The notes under the pieces were generated by a model. That model worked only from the letters and a program-made list of their open reading frames with translations. It was not told the DNA's origin and ran no database searches. From Eutreptiella sp. 'Long Island Sound 2002' (lineage: Eukaryota > Euglenozoa > Euglenophyceae > Eutreptiales > Eutreptiaceae): 64,000 nucleotides of DNA. The stretch covers positions 157,918,283 to 157,982,282 of the forward strand of contig OZ038381.1 in assembly GCA_964036045.1 (NCBI GenBank), written 5' to 3'. Position numbers and translations under genes: made by a program. Of this stretch, positions 20,696 to 30,452 are shown piece after piece; the stretch's first letter is position 1; each line of letters opens with the position of its first letter.

Positions 20696-21605
20696 CAGGG
20701 TTGGTACCATACAGTACGTGTACCGTTCGGTATCGATACCATACAGTACTCCGGTGTCCTGTAAGGTATCGCCCAGGAGGCACCACTAAATGTCCGGATT
20801 CCTTGGTGTTACGATATATTCAAGCTGATTCCAACAACCAAACCTTTGTCCCAAAAACACCAGAAAATTTCAACAAATATTTGTCACCACAGACCTGATG
20901 CAGCTTTTGTCCTCAACCTCTCCTCAAAATGTGAATGGGCAAGCATCGGAGGAACACTTCTCTGGTTTTAAATGTTTCTCAAAACACCCTGCAAATGTTT
21001 CACACCTTAAATTGTTTGTTCCCTTTTATGCACTACCCTGCCTGCAGCTCAGCCAAAAAGACAATGTTTCTTAAAACACCCTACAAATGACTTTTCAGCT
21101 CTACCCTGCACCTCAGACACAAAGAATGCTTTAACATCGACTTTACTGCACACTGTCTTCTTCATCAGAGTCACTCTCGTATGGTAGGACACACGGCTCC
21201 TGAAAATCAGGGTTCCGTACCTTGCGCAGCATGCGCATATTGTTGTATATGTACACCAGTTTCTCAGCTTTACCTGCATACAGTCTGTTTCTGGCCTTGG
21301 AGTGTATGAACCCAAAAATGCTCCAGTTTCTCTCTGCTGAAGACGCAACACTGACTACAGAACACACTCGCAGTGCACACTCACGCAATGTTGCATTATC
21401 ATAACAAAAGGCCTGCCACCACATCAGGGGGCTCATGGTCAGACCCCCCCCCCGTCCCACAGTGCTGGCTCAGAAAATTCCCCAGATCGCATCAGGAAGG
21501 ATTGATACTCCAACCTGGCCTGTGCCACTTTTTCCTGGCCCACAAAGGCCTGAAACACTTTGTTCAGGTCATCACGAATTTGTATGCCCCTGAAGGCCAT
21601 CCATA
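20696..21605 (-). mobile_element. hAT transposon fragment (C-terminal dimerisation domain)
   Basis: Minus-strand translation contains PLMWWQAF, then ASSAERNWSIFGFIHSKARN and KAEKLVYIYNNMRML, the hallmark C-terminal hATC dimerisation domain. An upstream stretch (GQEKVAQARLEYQSFL) is in another frame, split at a run of G near 21443-21452. At 20696 the plus strand reads CAGGGTTGGTACCATACAGT; CAGGG is a common hAT terminal start, so this is a likely 3' terminal repeat. I could not find the other end or an 8-bp duplication. Most of the transposase (catalytic core) is missing. Confidence 0.75.
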
Positions 21606-24000
21606 GTCCCAACGCTTGTGTGGTGAGGCGGGACTCGAGTGCCTTTTGGAGGGGCAGGTCCGCAAGGCGCCTGGTGAGGTGGATGTCGACCGTGGCGTCC
21701 ACGACTACCCAGATGTTGCGGGGCCGGATCGTTGTGGGTGGCGGTGTGGCGGTGACGGCGTCTGCCAGGGTGCGCAGTTCACCGTGGGAGGACGCCCCAA
21801 AGATGATGGCCCCGGTGTGGTGTTCCACGTGGAGGCCCTCAGCGTGCCGGGTGATGCGCACGGAGGCACAACCGACCGTGGGGGTGCGTTGCTGGGTGCC
21901 GGATGCGTCAGTGAAGTAGATGATGTCGGTGTCGCTGGGTATGGGTAGGCGGGTAATTGCTGTGGGGTGATAGACGTAGACGGGTTTCCCTTGGGCGGTT
22001 CTGGCGGTGATTTGCGTGGGTTGCAGTAGCGGCGCTGCATAGACACCTATCCCCTGGGTGATGATGGCCTGAACTCGTGGGGTGAGGCGGAGGAGGCCCC
22101 TGTCTGGGGGCCCCTGGGTGATATACGCGTACATCAGGTGGAAGAGGTATCCCTTACTGGGGTGGAATTTCTGGCACGTGATGGTATGTCGCCGCTCCTT
22201 GTCGTCTTTATCGCCGCGGAGGGTGGGGCATTTGTGCTGTAGGGGGCGCATGGGTGCCTCCTGAGGTCCTGCGCGGTGTGGGTTGCAGCGGTTGTACTCT
22301 ATGGCCACGCTGTCCGGGTCTGCCCGCTCGTTGGTGAGCGTCCATGTCGCCGTGGGTGTTCGGGTCCAGGCTACGTGCGCCGGGTGGTCTGGGGGTACCG
22401 TGTGAAACCAGGGGGAGAGCCATGCCTGCTGGTCGGCGGTGGCGGCGGCGATGGGGGTGTGGTAGTGGGTGGAAATGAGGTGTAGCAGGGGCCACGGAGT
22501 GTCGAGGGCTGCCGGGCCGCAGTACCAGCACGTGCGTGGAATGCCCTGGTCACTGTGTCTGACTGGTGGTACGTCGGTCTCCGGTGCATTGTGTTTGGGG
22601 ATGGACCAGGGGGCATGGTGTCGCTGGACAGTGCGGGTAGCATGTTTGTGGCCGTTTGGTGCTAGTAGCAGGATGGAGGGTGGTGTCCAGCCTTCGGCTG
22701 ACGGGGTGGGCTCCTCCTGCGTCGTGCCGCCGTCGTTCGGGGTCTCGTGCTCGCTCAGGCGGGGCCGGGGGTGCTGGCGCTGGAAGGCTTTGTACGCGGT
22801 GTCGATGTCCTTGGGCCCCGGCATGTCGCGCCCTGCCTTCGTAGCACATGCGCGGAGGTACGCTTGGAAGACGTGGCGTGCTGGCCATTGTGGGTCGGTA
22901 AGGAACGTGGCGTGGTGGGCGTCGCACCGGGCCATGATCCTCATCTGTGTTGGGGTGATATACACTATAATGATGGTGGCCCCGACGAGGCGCAGGGTGT
23001 CCACCTCGCCTGCCGGGTGTCGGTGGATGTCGGTGTGCGTGGCCACGAGTGGCCCCTGTTGATTGCAGTGGTGGTTTGTCAGGATGGCGTGCGTGTGGTG
23101 CGGTAGGAGGAGTTGTAGCTGGGCCCAGATGCCAGTGCCCACGGAGGTGGAGACGCCTTGTTGCGCCAGTATCCACCGGGGGCAGGTGTTGCGGGCCATT
23201 TGCGCTTCTTTTATGTCTATGGCTGCCGCCTGGCGGACTTCAGGTTGGTGGTTGTGTGTCACCCTGTGTAGGAGGTGCGCTGTGTGTTTGGCATAGGCCA
23301 TGTCGACCAGGGCGCCTGTATTGTCTCCGTAGTAGCGCCAGTGGGCCATCATGGCCTCCTTGGGGAAAGACGTGGGCCAGCCTCCGTGTTGCGCCCATGC
23401 CTTCGTCACTTGCCGTGGAGCGTGGCGTAGGGCGTCTTCGGGGCGCGGAAGGTGCAGAGCTTGGTACCCGATGGCCGCGTTCAGCACCGCTTCCATGAAG
23501 TACGCCAGGCCCTGCGTAGACAGGAGGTCCCCCCTGGCAATTTGGGGTAGCCGGGCGAGGCGCTCTTCCAGCTTGCTTGGGAGTGTGATGTGGTGGTGCC
23601 GTGTGGCCTGTGTGACTCCCAGGTGGACTGTGGTGTCTTCCAGGTGTAGGGGTTCGCCTTTCTGGATGTGGGGGGTGGGGGTCCTGGCCTCGGCCAGTCC
23701 GACCGATTTGCGGGGGTGCACTAGGAGCTGGTGGGCATCCAGGTAGGTTGTGGTGAGTTGGAGAATGGCGCACGCTTGCCCGGTGGTCTTTGGTAGCCCT
23801 GCGTTCTCAGGGTCGCGGTGGCGGGTGGCCGTAGTTAGGAGGTTGTCGTCTGCGAAGTTGATGAGGGGGGACCGTAGCGGGTATGGGGCGTACCCCGGGT
23901 ATACCCGTGCTACCTCGAATGCCAGTGGTAGGGTGACGAGGAGGTAAAGGAAGGGGCCTTCGGCGCCTCCCTGGTGGACCCCTGCTGTCTGTGCCGGTCC
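21605..24000 (-). pseudogene. LINE reverse transcriptase C-part and RNase H N-part
   Basis: After a frameshift near 24000 the frame reads GVHQGGAEGPFLYLL and LINFADDNLL (about 23870-23841), the RT active-site FADD box. RT thumb follows, then CWYCGP...HLISTHYH (a possible CCHH finger). RNase HI follows: YFTDASG (first Asp), SSHGELRTLADAV (Glu) and WVVVDATVDI (Asp). The frame then passes into hAT sequence near 21605. The element is of the APE-type LINE group with RNase H (I-like in layout). Confidence 0.8.
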
Positions 24001-24811
24001 AGGGGGTGAGGCCTGCGGCTATGATGACGGCGTAGAGTCGGGTCTGGATGTACCCGGTCATGAAGGATAGGAATGGGAGGCCCATGGCATCCCATACCTC
24101 CGTGAGGATCCGGTGTGGGGCGTGGAGGAACGCGCCTTGGACATCGAGAAAGGCGATAATCATCTCGTAGGGGTTCATGTCCAGTGCGGTGTCCTGGAGG
24201 AAGATGGCCTCGTGGGGGGACCTGCCGGCCATGGCTCCCCACATGCTGGCGGGCACGTGGGCGAAGACCGCCGGCGCAATGCGGCCTAGGATGAGCGTCC
24301 ACACCAGCTTGACCTCGGTGGTGGCACAGACTATGGGCCGCCAGTTCCCCGGCTGCGCCCAGTCCCCCTTCTTGTAGAGGGGGTGGACCAGGTTGGCCCA
24401 CTCAGGGGGGATGGGCGTGGCGCCCGTGACGATGTCCCACAGGCGGGCTGCCGGGCGGGGTTTGACGGGCAGGGTGAGGCGTTGGTACGCTTCGGCGGGT
24501 AAACCGTCGACGCCGGGCACGACCCCCTACTTCAGGCAGTCTAGGGCGCGTTGCAGTTCTGAGATGCTGAAGGGATCGTGTTCCATGGCGCGCCGCTGTT
24601 CCCGGTTGAAGACCCCGGGCACATGCTCGCGGATGGTGTTTCTGGTGTGGGGGTTGAGCTCGGGGAGGGCGTCCCGGTGTTGTGCCTGGAAGCTGTCCAG
24701 GACTGCCTGGAGGACGGCGTCGGGGTCATTAGTGAGGCCCCCCTCGGGGGTGCGCACCGCGTGGATGGTACGGCGCCCCGTGTCCTCCAGGATGCGGCTG
24801 ACGTACCGCAT
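24001..24811 (-). pseudogene. LINE reverse transcriptase N-part
   Basis: Encodes SELQRALDCLK, then a TAG at 24529-24527 in frame, then PGVDGLPAEAY, LYKKGDWAQPGNWRPI and MIIAFLDVQGAF: RT motifs 0-2 and A (Asp in FLDV). The TAG replaces a Lys-like position and is probably decay. Frameshifts at about 24815 (from the endonuclease) and about 24000 (to FADD) break the ORF. Confidence 0.8.
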
Positions 24812-24814
24812 GGG

Positions 24815-26021
24815 ACTTGTACGGCGTGTTGTTTCTGCCGTATCTTTCGCGTTCCTGGGCTGCGGCTGCTATGCGATGGGCGTCCCATTCCTGGAGTTGG
24901 TGGCGGCGGGTGGTGAGGAGTGCACTGAGGTGGGCGTCCCGGTCTCGTGCATCCGGTGTGCTGGGGCGTAGCAGGGTGGCGAGTTCCTCTTTTGTGGTCC
25001 AGATGTCATGGACGAGTTGTTGGAGGCTGAGGTCCGGTGGTGCTCCCGCGTGGCTGGTGTCACGCTCCATGCCGCATGCTTGTGCCACCCGGCGCATGGC
25101 GGCGGTGAGTGACGGTGCATCCGGGCGGCACAGGATGGCGTGTAGGGCCCTGTTATACCTGTGCCAGGCGCCGTGGTCGTCCTCGGCCGGGAACTCCAGT
25201 GTGATTGGGAGGGTGTCGTCTGGTAGGGTGGCCGCGGATGGGGGTAAGTTGGGGATGATGAGGTCGATGTAGAGGGGTCGGTGGCCCGTGCCTGTGGGCG
25301 GGAGGTCCCCGGAGGCTGCTTCGTGGAAGCGCACTGTGGTTGGGTCCCCGTAGCACGTGTCGATGCGGGATGGGTGGGTGCCGGCTTGGTGGAGGTAATG
25401 GGAGGGTGTGCCGGTGAGTCCTCCCGTGAGGTTGGTGAGGCCCAGTTGGTGCATGGCGTCCCGGACAGCTATGTCGGTGGCTGTGTGTGGGCCGGTGCGG
25501 TCGTCGTCGGTGGGGGCGGCGTTTAGGTCGCCTACGATGATGGTGGGTGCCAGGAGGGAGAACTGGCGGTACGCCAGGCTCAGGGTGTCCAGGAAGTCCT
25601 TGGTCTCCTCCCCGAATGGGACGTGCGTGAGTAGCACGTTTAGCTGCCATCCGGGCCCCACGCACTCGTACGCTCCGAGGCGACCATCCACCCCGAGGTC
25701 GGGGTGGGCATGCACCGTGACCGACGTCTTGTGGTAGAGCGGCACCCCCCGTTGCCAGTGGGCGTGATATTTGTTCCCCTCCCGGTCCAGGATTGGTGCT
25801 GGTTCGGGTTCGTCCGCTCTGCGGAGGGCTTGCTCCAGGAACCCCAGGAGGTCTGCGCCTTGGGGGTGTGGCCCGGGCATGGCTTGCAGTGTGGCGGCCT
25901 TGGTGGGGTCAGAGGTGACTGCAGGGTCGTTGAGGATGTTGATCCGGGCGTGGGCTTCCGCAGGTGCCGGTTTGCGGGGACCGGTAGTTGGGGGGGCGGG
26001 CCGTGTCCGGCCCTGGCCCCG
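24815..26021 (-). CDS. LINE APE-type endonuclease domain, start of ORF2
   Basis: Exonuclease-endonuclease-phosphatase fold of LINE ORF2, which nicks target DNA for priming. Visible motifs: IIVGDLNAAP (about 25530), HPSRIDTCYGDP (about 25375) and TGTGHRPLYIDL (about 25290). The frame runs from directly after TGA at 26024-26022 and is the same frame as ORF1; the first ATG is at 25880, after about 47 codons that are also open (ARINILNDPAV). It ends in a frameshift near 24815, where the RT frame begins. An N-terminal first catalytic motif is weak or missing, so readthrough from ORF1 may supply the N-terminus. Confidence 0.8.
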
Positions 26022-26024
26022 TCA
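25998..26024 (-). promoter_or_regulatory. Candidate stop-readthrough site of the LINE: TGA CGG plus hairpin
   Basis: ORF1 ends GCC TGA CGG GGC, and the same frame opens into ORF2. UGA followed by CGG is the context of a known class of viral readthrough sites. A perfect 6-bp hairpin (GGGCCG, loop GACA, CGGCCC) occupies 26013-25998, 8 nt after the stop. The bases between stop and hairpin (CGGGG) could pair with the C run behind the hairpin. Recoding is inferred. Confidence 0.55.
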
Positions 26025-28538
26025 GGCGTCGAGGAGGTCGAGGACGCCCTGAGCTGCGGGTGCCTTGCGGTTCCGCTTCTGGGGCTGGGGTAGGGGCCAT
26101 GCATTGTGGACTTCGCCCGTGTACTCGCTGCCGGTGAGGTTCTCCGTGTCGGGGGTGCACAGCTGCATGGGGACCATCTCACGACCGGTTCGGTCTCCCC
26201 AGAGTTCGATGGTGCGCCCCACATTCTTGGCGTTGGGAGTGGCCGGGTCCCACTTGACGTGGATATTGAACTCCTTGTTGTCCCCGGTGACGAGGTATCG
26301 GTGCTTGACCTCCCCAGCGGCCCATATCCACTTGGAGGGCCCCGCAGCTGTGGCGTACTCGAAGGGCAGCTGCACCCGGGTACCGATGGCGTATTCGGGA
26401 TACAGGGCAGCGGCTTCCTCTTTGGTCCAGCTCTTCGACTTGGCTCTTGGCTTGGGCGCGGGTTGGGCCTGTGCGGGGGCCTTGCGCTTCTGCGCACCTT
26501 GGCGGCGCCGGGCAGTGGGTTGTCCCTGATTGGGAGGTGCGCCCTGGGGCTGCTGTACGGGTGCGTGGCCCGGTGCAAACACGGGGTGTTCGCGGGCGGC
26601 TGGGACGTCGGGCTTTGACGTGAAGACGGGGTCCTTCAGCTGGAACACTTGCTTGGTCATGAGGCCAAGCACTTCCTCGGCCTCCTGCAGGGCGTCCGGC
26701 GGGTCCGTGGGCCAGGTGAGGAGCCGGTGCCCGGTGCCTGCTATGTGGCGGCGCATGTGGGCCGTGTAGCGGGTGGCGTGGCGTGTCCACGCTGGGGTGC
26801 GTTCCGGGGGGAGGGGGCCTTCTGGCGCCCCCTGCGCCCAGTAGAGGGCGTAGTGCAGCGCTTCCCAGGCGGCCTCTGGGGCGTAGGGGACGCGTGCGGC
26901 GAGTCGCAAGCGGTCCCCTCCGCGTGGTGGGGGCGGGACTTCGTCGTCGGGGGCGTGTGCCGTTGCCCGTCTGACCTTGCCGTGGTCGTCCCATTCCACT
27001 GTCCACCAGGTGTCCCGGTGTTTGAGGATGTGGACCTCCGTGGTGGTTGGGGGGGCGTCCATGGCGTCCCAGCTGATGAGCTGAATGGGGCGGACTTGGG
27101 GATGGGTCTTCGGGGGTGCTCGCATGTTGAGGATTTGGTGGATGTCCTCGGCGGTAGGGCCCGTGTCGGGTGCGTCCTGCGCTGCTTGGGCTAGAGGTGG
27201 GGGGGGGCGGTCCTCCCAGAGGCGGGAGGCGGAAGCCGTGGCGTACATGGCTGCCATCAGGACGTGTTCCGTCAGCCCTTCCACCATGAGGTGGTTTTCC
27301 CCCTCCAGGTCTCGGGGGATGGTGGCTTCCGCCTTTAGGGTGAGGAGTGCCACGGCGCGTTTGGGTCCAGGTGTGGTGTGCGTCGGCTCATCTGGCGGGC
27401 GTCCGTCGGATGGGGTGTGGGGGGGGCGCTTCTGGAAGGGGGATGCTCCCACCGCCAGGTGCTCGACAAGGTGTAGCGGTATGGCGTGGTGGCGGTCCGC
27501 TGCGGGCAGGAGGTAGGGGTGTGGGTCCCCGGGTATAGTGCCGAGGTATATGCCCCCCCTGTAGGTAGGGGTGGGCAGGGGTTGCTGCAGAGCGCCTGCG
27601 CATGGTAGCGCGCACCGGGGGTTGCAGTGGGTGCATTGGGCTGTTATGGGGTGCGGTACCGCGTACACGGTGAGGGGCCCTACCCCGCGCTGGATGTGGC
27701 GGGGGATGATGGTGCAGAGGTCCGCCACCCGTGCCGTGCGGCTTTCGCCATAGTATATCCAGAGTGTGTCCTCCAGTGCCATTTTGGGGCGTAGCTTGCG
27801 GGCCAGTAGGTTCAAGGTGCTTTTGTGGGTGGCCTCGGTGACGGTGCCGGGTCCAGCGTTGATGCGTGGGAGCAGATGGTTTTGGTGGTGTGCCGCGGCC
27901 CGTCTGCGGGCTGTGTGGAGGGCGGTGCTGTCGGCGGGAGGGGGCGCCTGGTGGGTGGGCCTTTTGCGCGGGGTCGGGGCGACGTGTAGTGGATGCTTCC
28001 ATGCCGGTCGCGGGTGGTGTTGCGGTGGCTGGAGGCCAGGGTAGGTGGTGAAGGTGTATATGGTGATGGGGGACTGCTCATGCGTGGCCTGGAGGTAGTA
28101 GTGGTCGCGACCCGTGTTGTGGGTGACGATGACGTTTGGCGTTGCTATGTCGTAGTGGAGTGCAGTATTGGGGAGTTGTTTGGTGACGCGTGCCGTCGCG
28201 TCCCCCGTTTTGGGCGCGGTGTCCTGGGGCACGAGGATGTGGACGGCCCACGCATCGTGGGCAGGGAGGTCGAGGTCCGGTAGGGTGGGATGAATGGGGC
28301 GTCCCCGGAAGTGCGCGAAAAATGGATTGTGGCGTGCCGCCGTTTCTTTGATGATGGACGGTGCCCATCGGGGTGGCGTTCCAACTTGCCGGGCCATGGC
28401 AGCGACGGCGTGGGCAATTGATGTGAGGTCTGAGCCGATGCCAGGCTGGTCTGCCAGTGGCTGCAGGCCCCCTTCTGGTGCGGGCTGGTGCCACCATAGG
28501 GTGTAGCCCTTTTGCGTGTTATCGTGGGGGGTGTGCAT
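26022..28538 (-). CDS. LINE ORF1-like large protein of unknown family
   Basis: 838 codons on the minus strand, intact. Contains a C-x2-C...C-x3-C cluster (CTHCNPRCALPC, about residues 305-316), a basic Pro/Gln/Ala-rich linker (RRRQGAQKRKAPAQAQ) and a C-terminal globular part (EYAIGTRVQLPFEY; WIWAAGEVKHRYL; FNIHVKWDP) that looks like a small barrel of Tudor/chromo type; this is a guess. It overlaps the ORF upstream (28519-29160) by 20 nt, and its frame continues after one TGA into the endonuclease. Position suggests an RNA-binding ORF1, but I do not recognise it. Confidence 0.6.
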   Translation of the reverse strand: MHTPHDNTQKGYTLWWHQPAPEGGLQPLADQPGIGSDLTSIAHAVAAMARQVGTPPRWAPSIIKETAARHNPFFAHFRGRPIHPTLPDLDLPAHDAWAVHILVPQDTAPKTGDATARVTKQLPNTALHYDIATPNVIVTHNTGRDHYYLQATHEQSPITIYTFTTYPGLQPPQHHPRPAWKHPLHVAPTPRKRPTHQAPPPADSTALHTARRRAAAHHQNHLLPRINAGPGTVTEATHKSTLNLLARKLRPKMALEDTLWIYYGESRTARVADLCTIIPRHIQRGVGPLTVYAVPHPITAQCTHCNPRCALPCAGALQQPLPTPTYRGGIYLGTIPGDPHPYLLPAADRHHAIPLHLVEHLAVGASPFQKRPPHTPSDGRPPDEPTHTTPGPKRAVALLTLKAEATIPRDLEGENHLMVEGLTEHVLMAAMYATASASRLWEDRPPPPLAQAAQDAPDTGPTAEDIHQILNMRAPPKTHPQVRPIQLISWDAMDAPPTTTEVHILKHRDTWWTVEWDDHGKVRRATAHAPDDEVPPPPRGGDRLRLAARVPYAPEAAWEALHYALYWAQGAPEGPLPPERTPAWTRHATRYTAHMRRHIAGTGHRLLTWPTDPPDALQEAEEVLGLMTKQVFQLKDPVFTSKPDVPAAREHPVFAPGHAPVQQPQGAPPNQGQPTARRRQGAQKRKAPAQAQPAPKPRAKSKSWTKEEAAALYPEYAIGTRVQLPFEYATAAGPSKWIWAAGEVKHRYLVTGDNKEFNIHVKWDPATPNAKNVGRTIELWGDRTGREMVPMQLCTPDTENLTGSEYTGEVHNAWPLPQPQKRNRKAPAAQGVLDLLDA

Positions 28539-29160
28539 GAGGCCCTGGTGGTTTGGAGATGGCAGTCTTGAGGGCTTCCGCTGCCTCGCGGTGGAGGGTG
28601 CGCGTGTAGGCCCAGACTCCGGTGGGGGGGGCCGCCCCGGTGTGGGATTCGGCCGTGGTGGGGGCCGGCTCGAGGGTGTGACTGGTGAGGGAGGGTCTGT
28701 GCAGCCCTTCGTGCAGGGAGGCGCCCACGTGTGCCCACCTGTCTGCCAATCCCTGTTGGCCGCTTCCTGTGTCTGCCCCTGTGGGCAGTCGTACGATGAC
28801 CACGTGCCAGGGGTGTGACCCCCGTACTACGGTGGGGGGTGTGGTGTGCTCGTGAGCGTGCAGCCATACTGCGGTCTCTGCGTTCGCCGTCACGTAGTCC
28901 TCACCCTCCGCTGTGTGGACGTTTTCGACGGCGGCCTCTCCCTCTAGGGTGAGGAGGAGGTGTGTGCCGGGGGGCTGCGTGTGCGTCTCCGCGTCCCGGT
29001 GCCACAGGTACGTGAGCGCCACGGTGCCGGGGAGGATGTCCCCCCACGTGAAGGTGCCTTCGGGTGAAACCCACTGCAGGGGCAGTGTGTGGCGTCCCCG
29101 CGAGTCGTTGGTCGCATGGTAGTCGTCGGGGAGGTGACGCTTGGTGAGCCGGTGCGGCAT
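28519..29160 (-). CDS. Hypothetical ORF upstream of LINE ORF1
   Basis: 213 codons, intact. Starts MPHRLTKRHLPDDYHATNDS, with several beta-rich stretches (TFTWGDILPGTVALTYLWHR; THLLLTLEGEAAV; WHVVIVRLPTG) that would suit a cupin-like or jelly-roll fold. I have no family match. Its stop overlaps the start of the next ORF by 20 nt, as in a compact polycistronic element. Confidence 0.4.
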   Translation of the reverse strand: MPHRLTKRHLPDDYHATNDSRGRHTLPLQWVSPEGTFTWGDILPGTVALTYLWHRDAETHTQPPGTHLLLTLEGEAAVENVHTAEGEDYVTANAETAVWLHAHEHTTPPTVVRGSHPWHVVIVRLPTGADTGSGQQGLADRWAHVGASLHEGLHRPSLTSHTLEPAPTTAESHTGAAPPTGVWAYTRTLHREAAEALKTAISKPPGPHAHPPR

Positions 29161-29187
29161 GCTTTCGGTGGTGGCTGTGGGGGGGTC

Positions 29188-29690
29188 TTAATTACATTCC
29201 TCTGTGGGGGGTGCGTCTGCGTCGTCCTCCTGGGGCTGGGCTAGGGGCAGCGCCTGTGCATTGGGTGTGGCGTCCGGTAATCCGCTGTATGTGAGGATGT
29301 AGAAGCCCTCGGGGGTGATTTGGAGGACGATGTCCCACTTCGCCGTCTGCTCTGGGGACCACTGGTGCGGTCTGTCCTGCGGTCGGTGGAGGGTGACTTG
29401 GTGGCCCCATCTCCAGCTGTGGTAGGCGAGGAGGCTGAGGATGGTGTCTTGCTCCGTGTCCTCCACGCTTTCCACGTATGCCGTCATGTCGGTGACGTCG
29501 ACGGCGTACTTGTCCTCCCATTCTTGTGTGGGGGTGCCTGGAGAGGGGGGGCGGTGGTGTACCCGTGGAGCCCCGGCCCGATGACTTCGGGCAGGTCGCG
29601 CTGGAGGGACGCCCGGTACTCGGCGGGGCCTTTGCTGGCTTCGTGGGTGGGGTGGTGGCGCCGCAGGGCGTTGTACAGGTGTGTTCAGGG
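29188..29690 (-). CDS. Hypothetical short ORF, part of the LINE 5' region
   Basis: ATG-started part 29487-29188 (99 codons): TILSLLAYHSWRWGHQVTL, WDIVLQITPEGFYILTYSG, acidic tail. The likely N-terminal extension (YNALRRHHPTHEA; YRASLQRDLPEVIGP) is upstream in another frame, shifted in a C run near 29545, and lies in frame after the TGA of the previous ORF. Function unknown. Confidence 0.35.
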
Positions 29691-30452
29691 CGCCCGCTCG
29701 CGGGGGGGGGGCCGCGGGGGGGCATTATGCGGGCTGGGGTCCGCGCGGTCGCTTGCTGCGGGCTCGAGCTCCGGCGGGGTGAGGTCCATATGATGCTCCG
29801 TGTCCTCCGTGTGTTGGAGCTCCAGCTCTAGCAGGCTGTCGATGTCCAGGGCCATGGGGTCATCGTGTGTGTTCATGTGTTGGGGTGCTGCTTCATAGCA
29901 TGGTGCGCGTGTGATGCTGGTGCTCGGGGCAAGTGCGGCGGCCGGTGCGGGGTTGTGCGCCGGTGTTCGGGGAAGCGCGCCGTGCGGCGTGGTCGTGGTG
30001 TGTGGCTGCTTGCTGGTGACTGTCCTGGCCGGTGGTGTTGCCCCCGTGTCCGGTTCGGGTTGTGGCCGGTGGTGGGCATTGAGCTGGCGTGAGGTGTGCG
30101 GAGTTTCCAGGGGTGGTGTCGGTGGGGTGGGGTGCAGAGTCGGTGTGGCGCGGCTTCGTTCCTGTGTTGGTGGGCTGTGGTGTCCCATGTCCCCGGGTGG
30201 CGGAGGGGGATGCGGTGTGGTATGGTGGTGCTGGGTTGTGTGGTGGCCTTCCCGGTGGGGTGGGGGGGCACCGTGTCCAGGTCTGGTGGGGCGGGTTGTC
30301 GCCCGTGGCTGGTCCTCTGGCGGTGTGGGGCAGCCCCGCGCCGTCTCTTGGTCGTCCTCCTGGCGTGTTTCAGTACGTGGGCCGTGCGGGGTCGGTGTGG
30401 CGTGGGGCCTGGGGTCCCCTGGGGCGGGGTGTGTGGGACTGGAGTGTCGCAA
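29685..30452 (-). CDS. Pro/Thr/His-rich ORF, LINE 5' region
   Basis: 255 codons of low-complexity PTHP-rich sequence ending with MALDIDSLLELELQHTEDTE and PPRERAP. The acidic amphipathic piece near the end is the only part that looks globular. The stop TGA is followed in frame by THLYNALRRHH. May be a disordered N-terminal region of the protein that continues to 29188. Confidence 0.3.
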   Translation of the reverse strand: MRHSSPTHPAPGDPRPHATPTPHGPRTETRQEDDQETARGCPTPPEDQPRATTRPTRPGHGAPPPHREGHHTTQHHHTTPHPPPPPGDMGHHSPPTQERSRATPTLHPTPPTPPLETPHTSRQLNAHHRPQPEPDTGATPPARTVTSKQPHTTTTPHGALPRTPAHNPAPAAALAPSTSITRAPCYEAAPQHMNTHDDPMALDIDSLLELELQHTEDTEHHMDLTPPELEPAASDRADPSPHNAPPRPPPRERAP

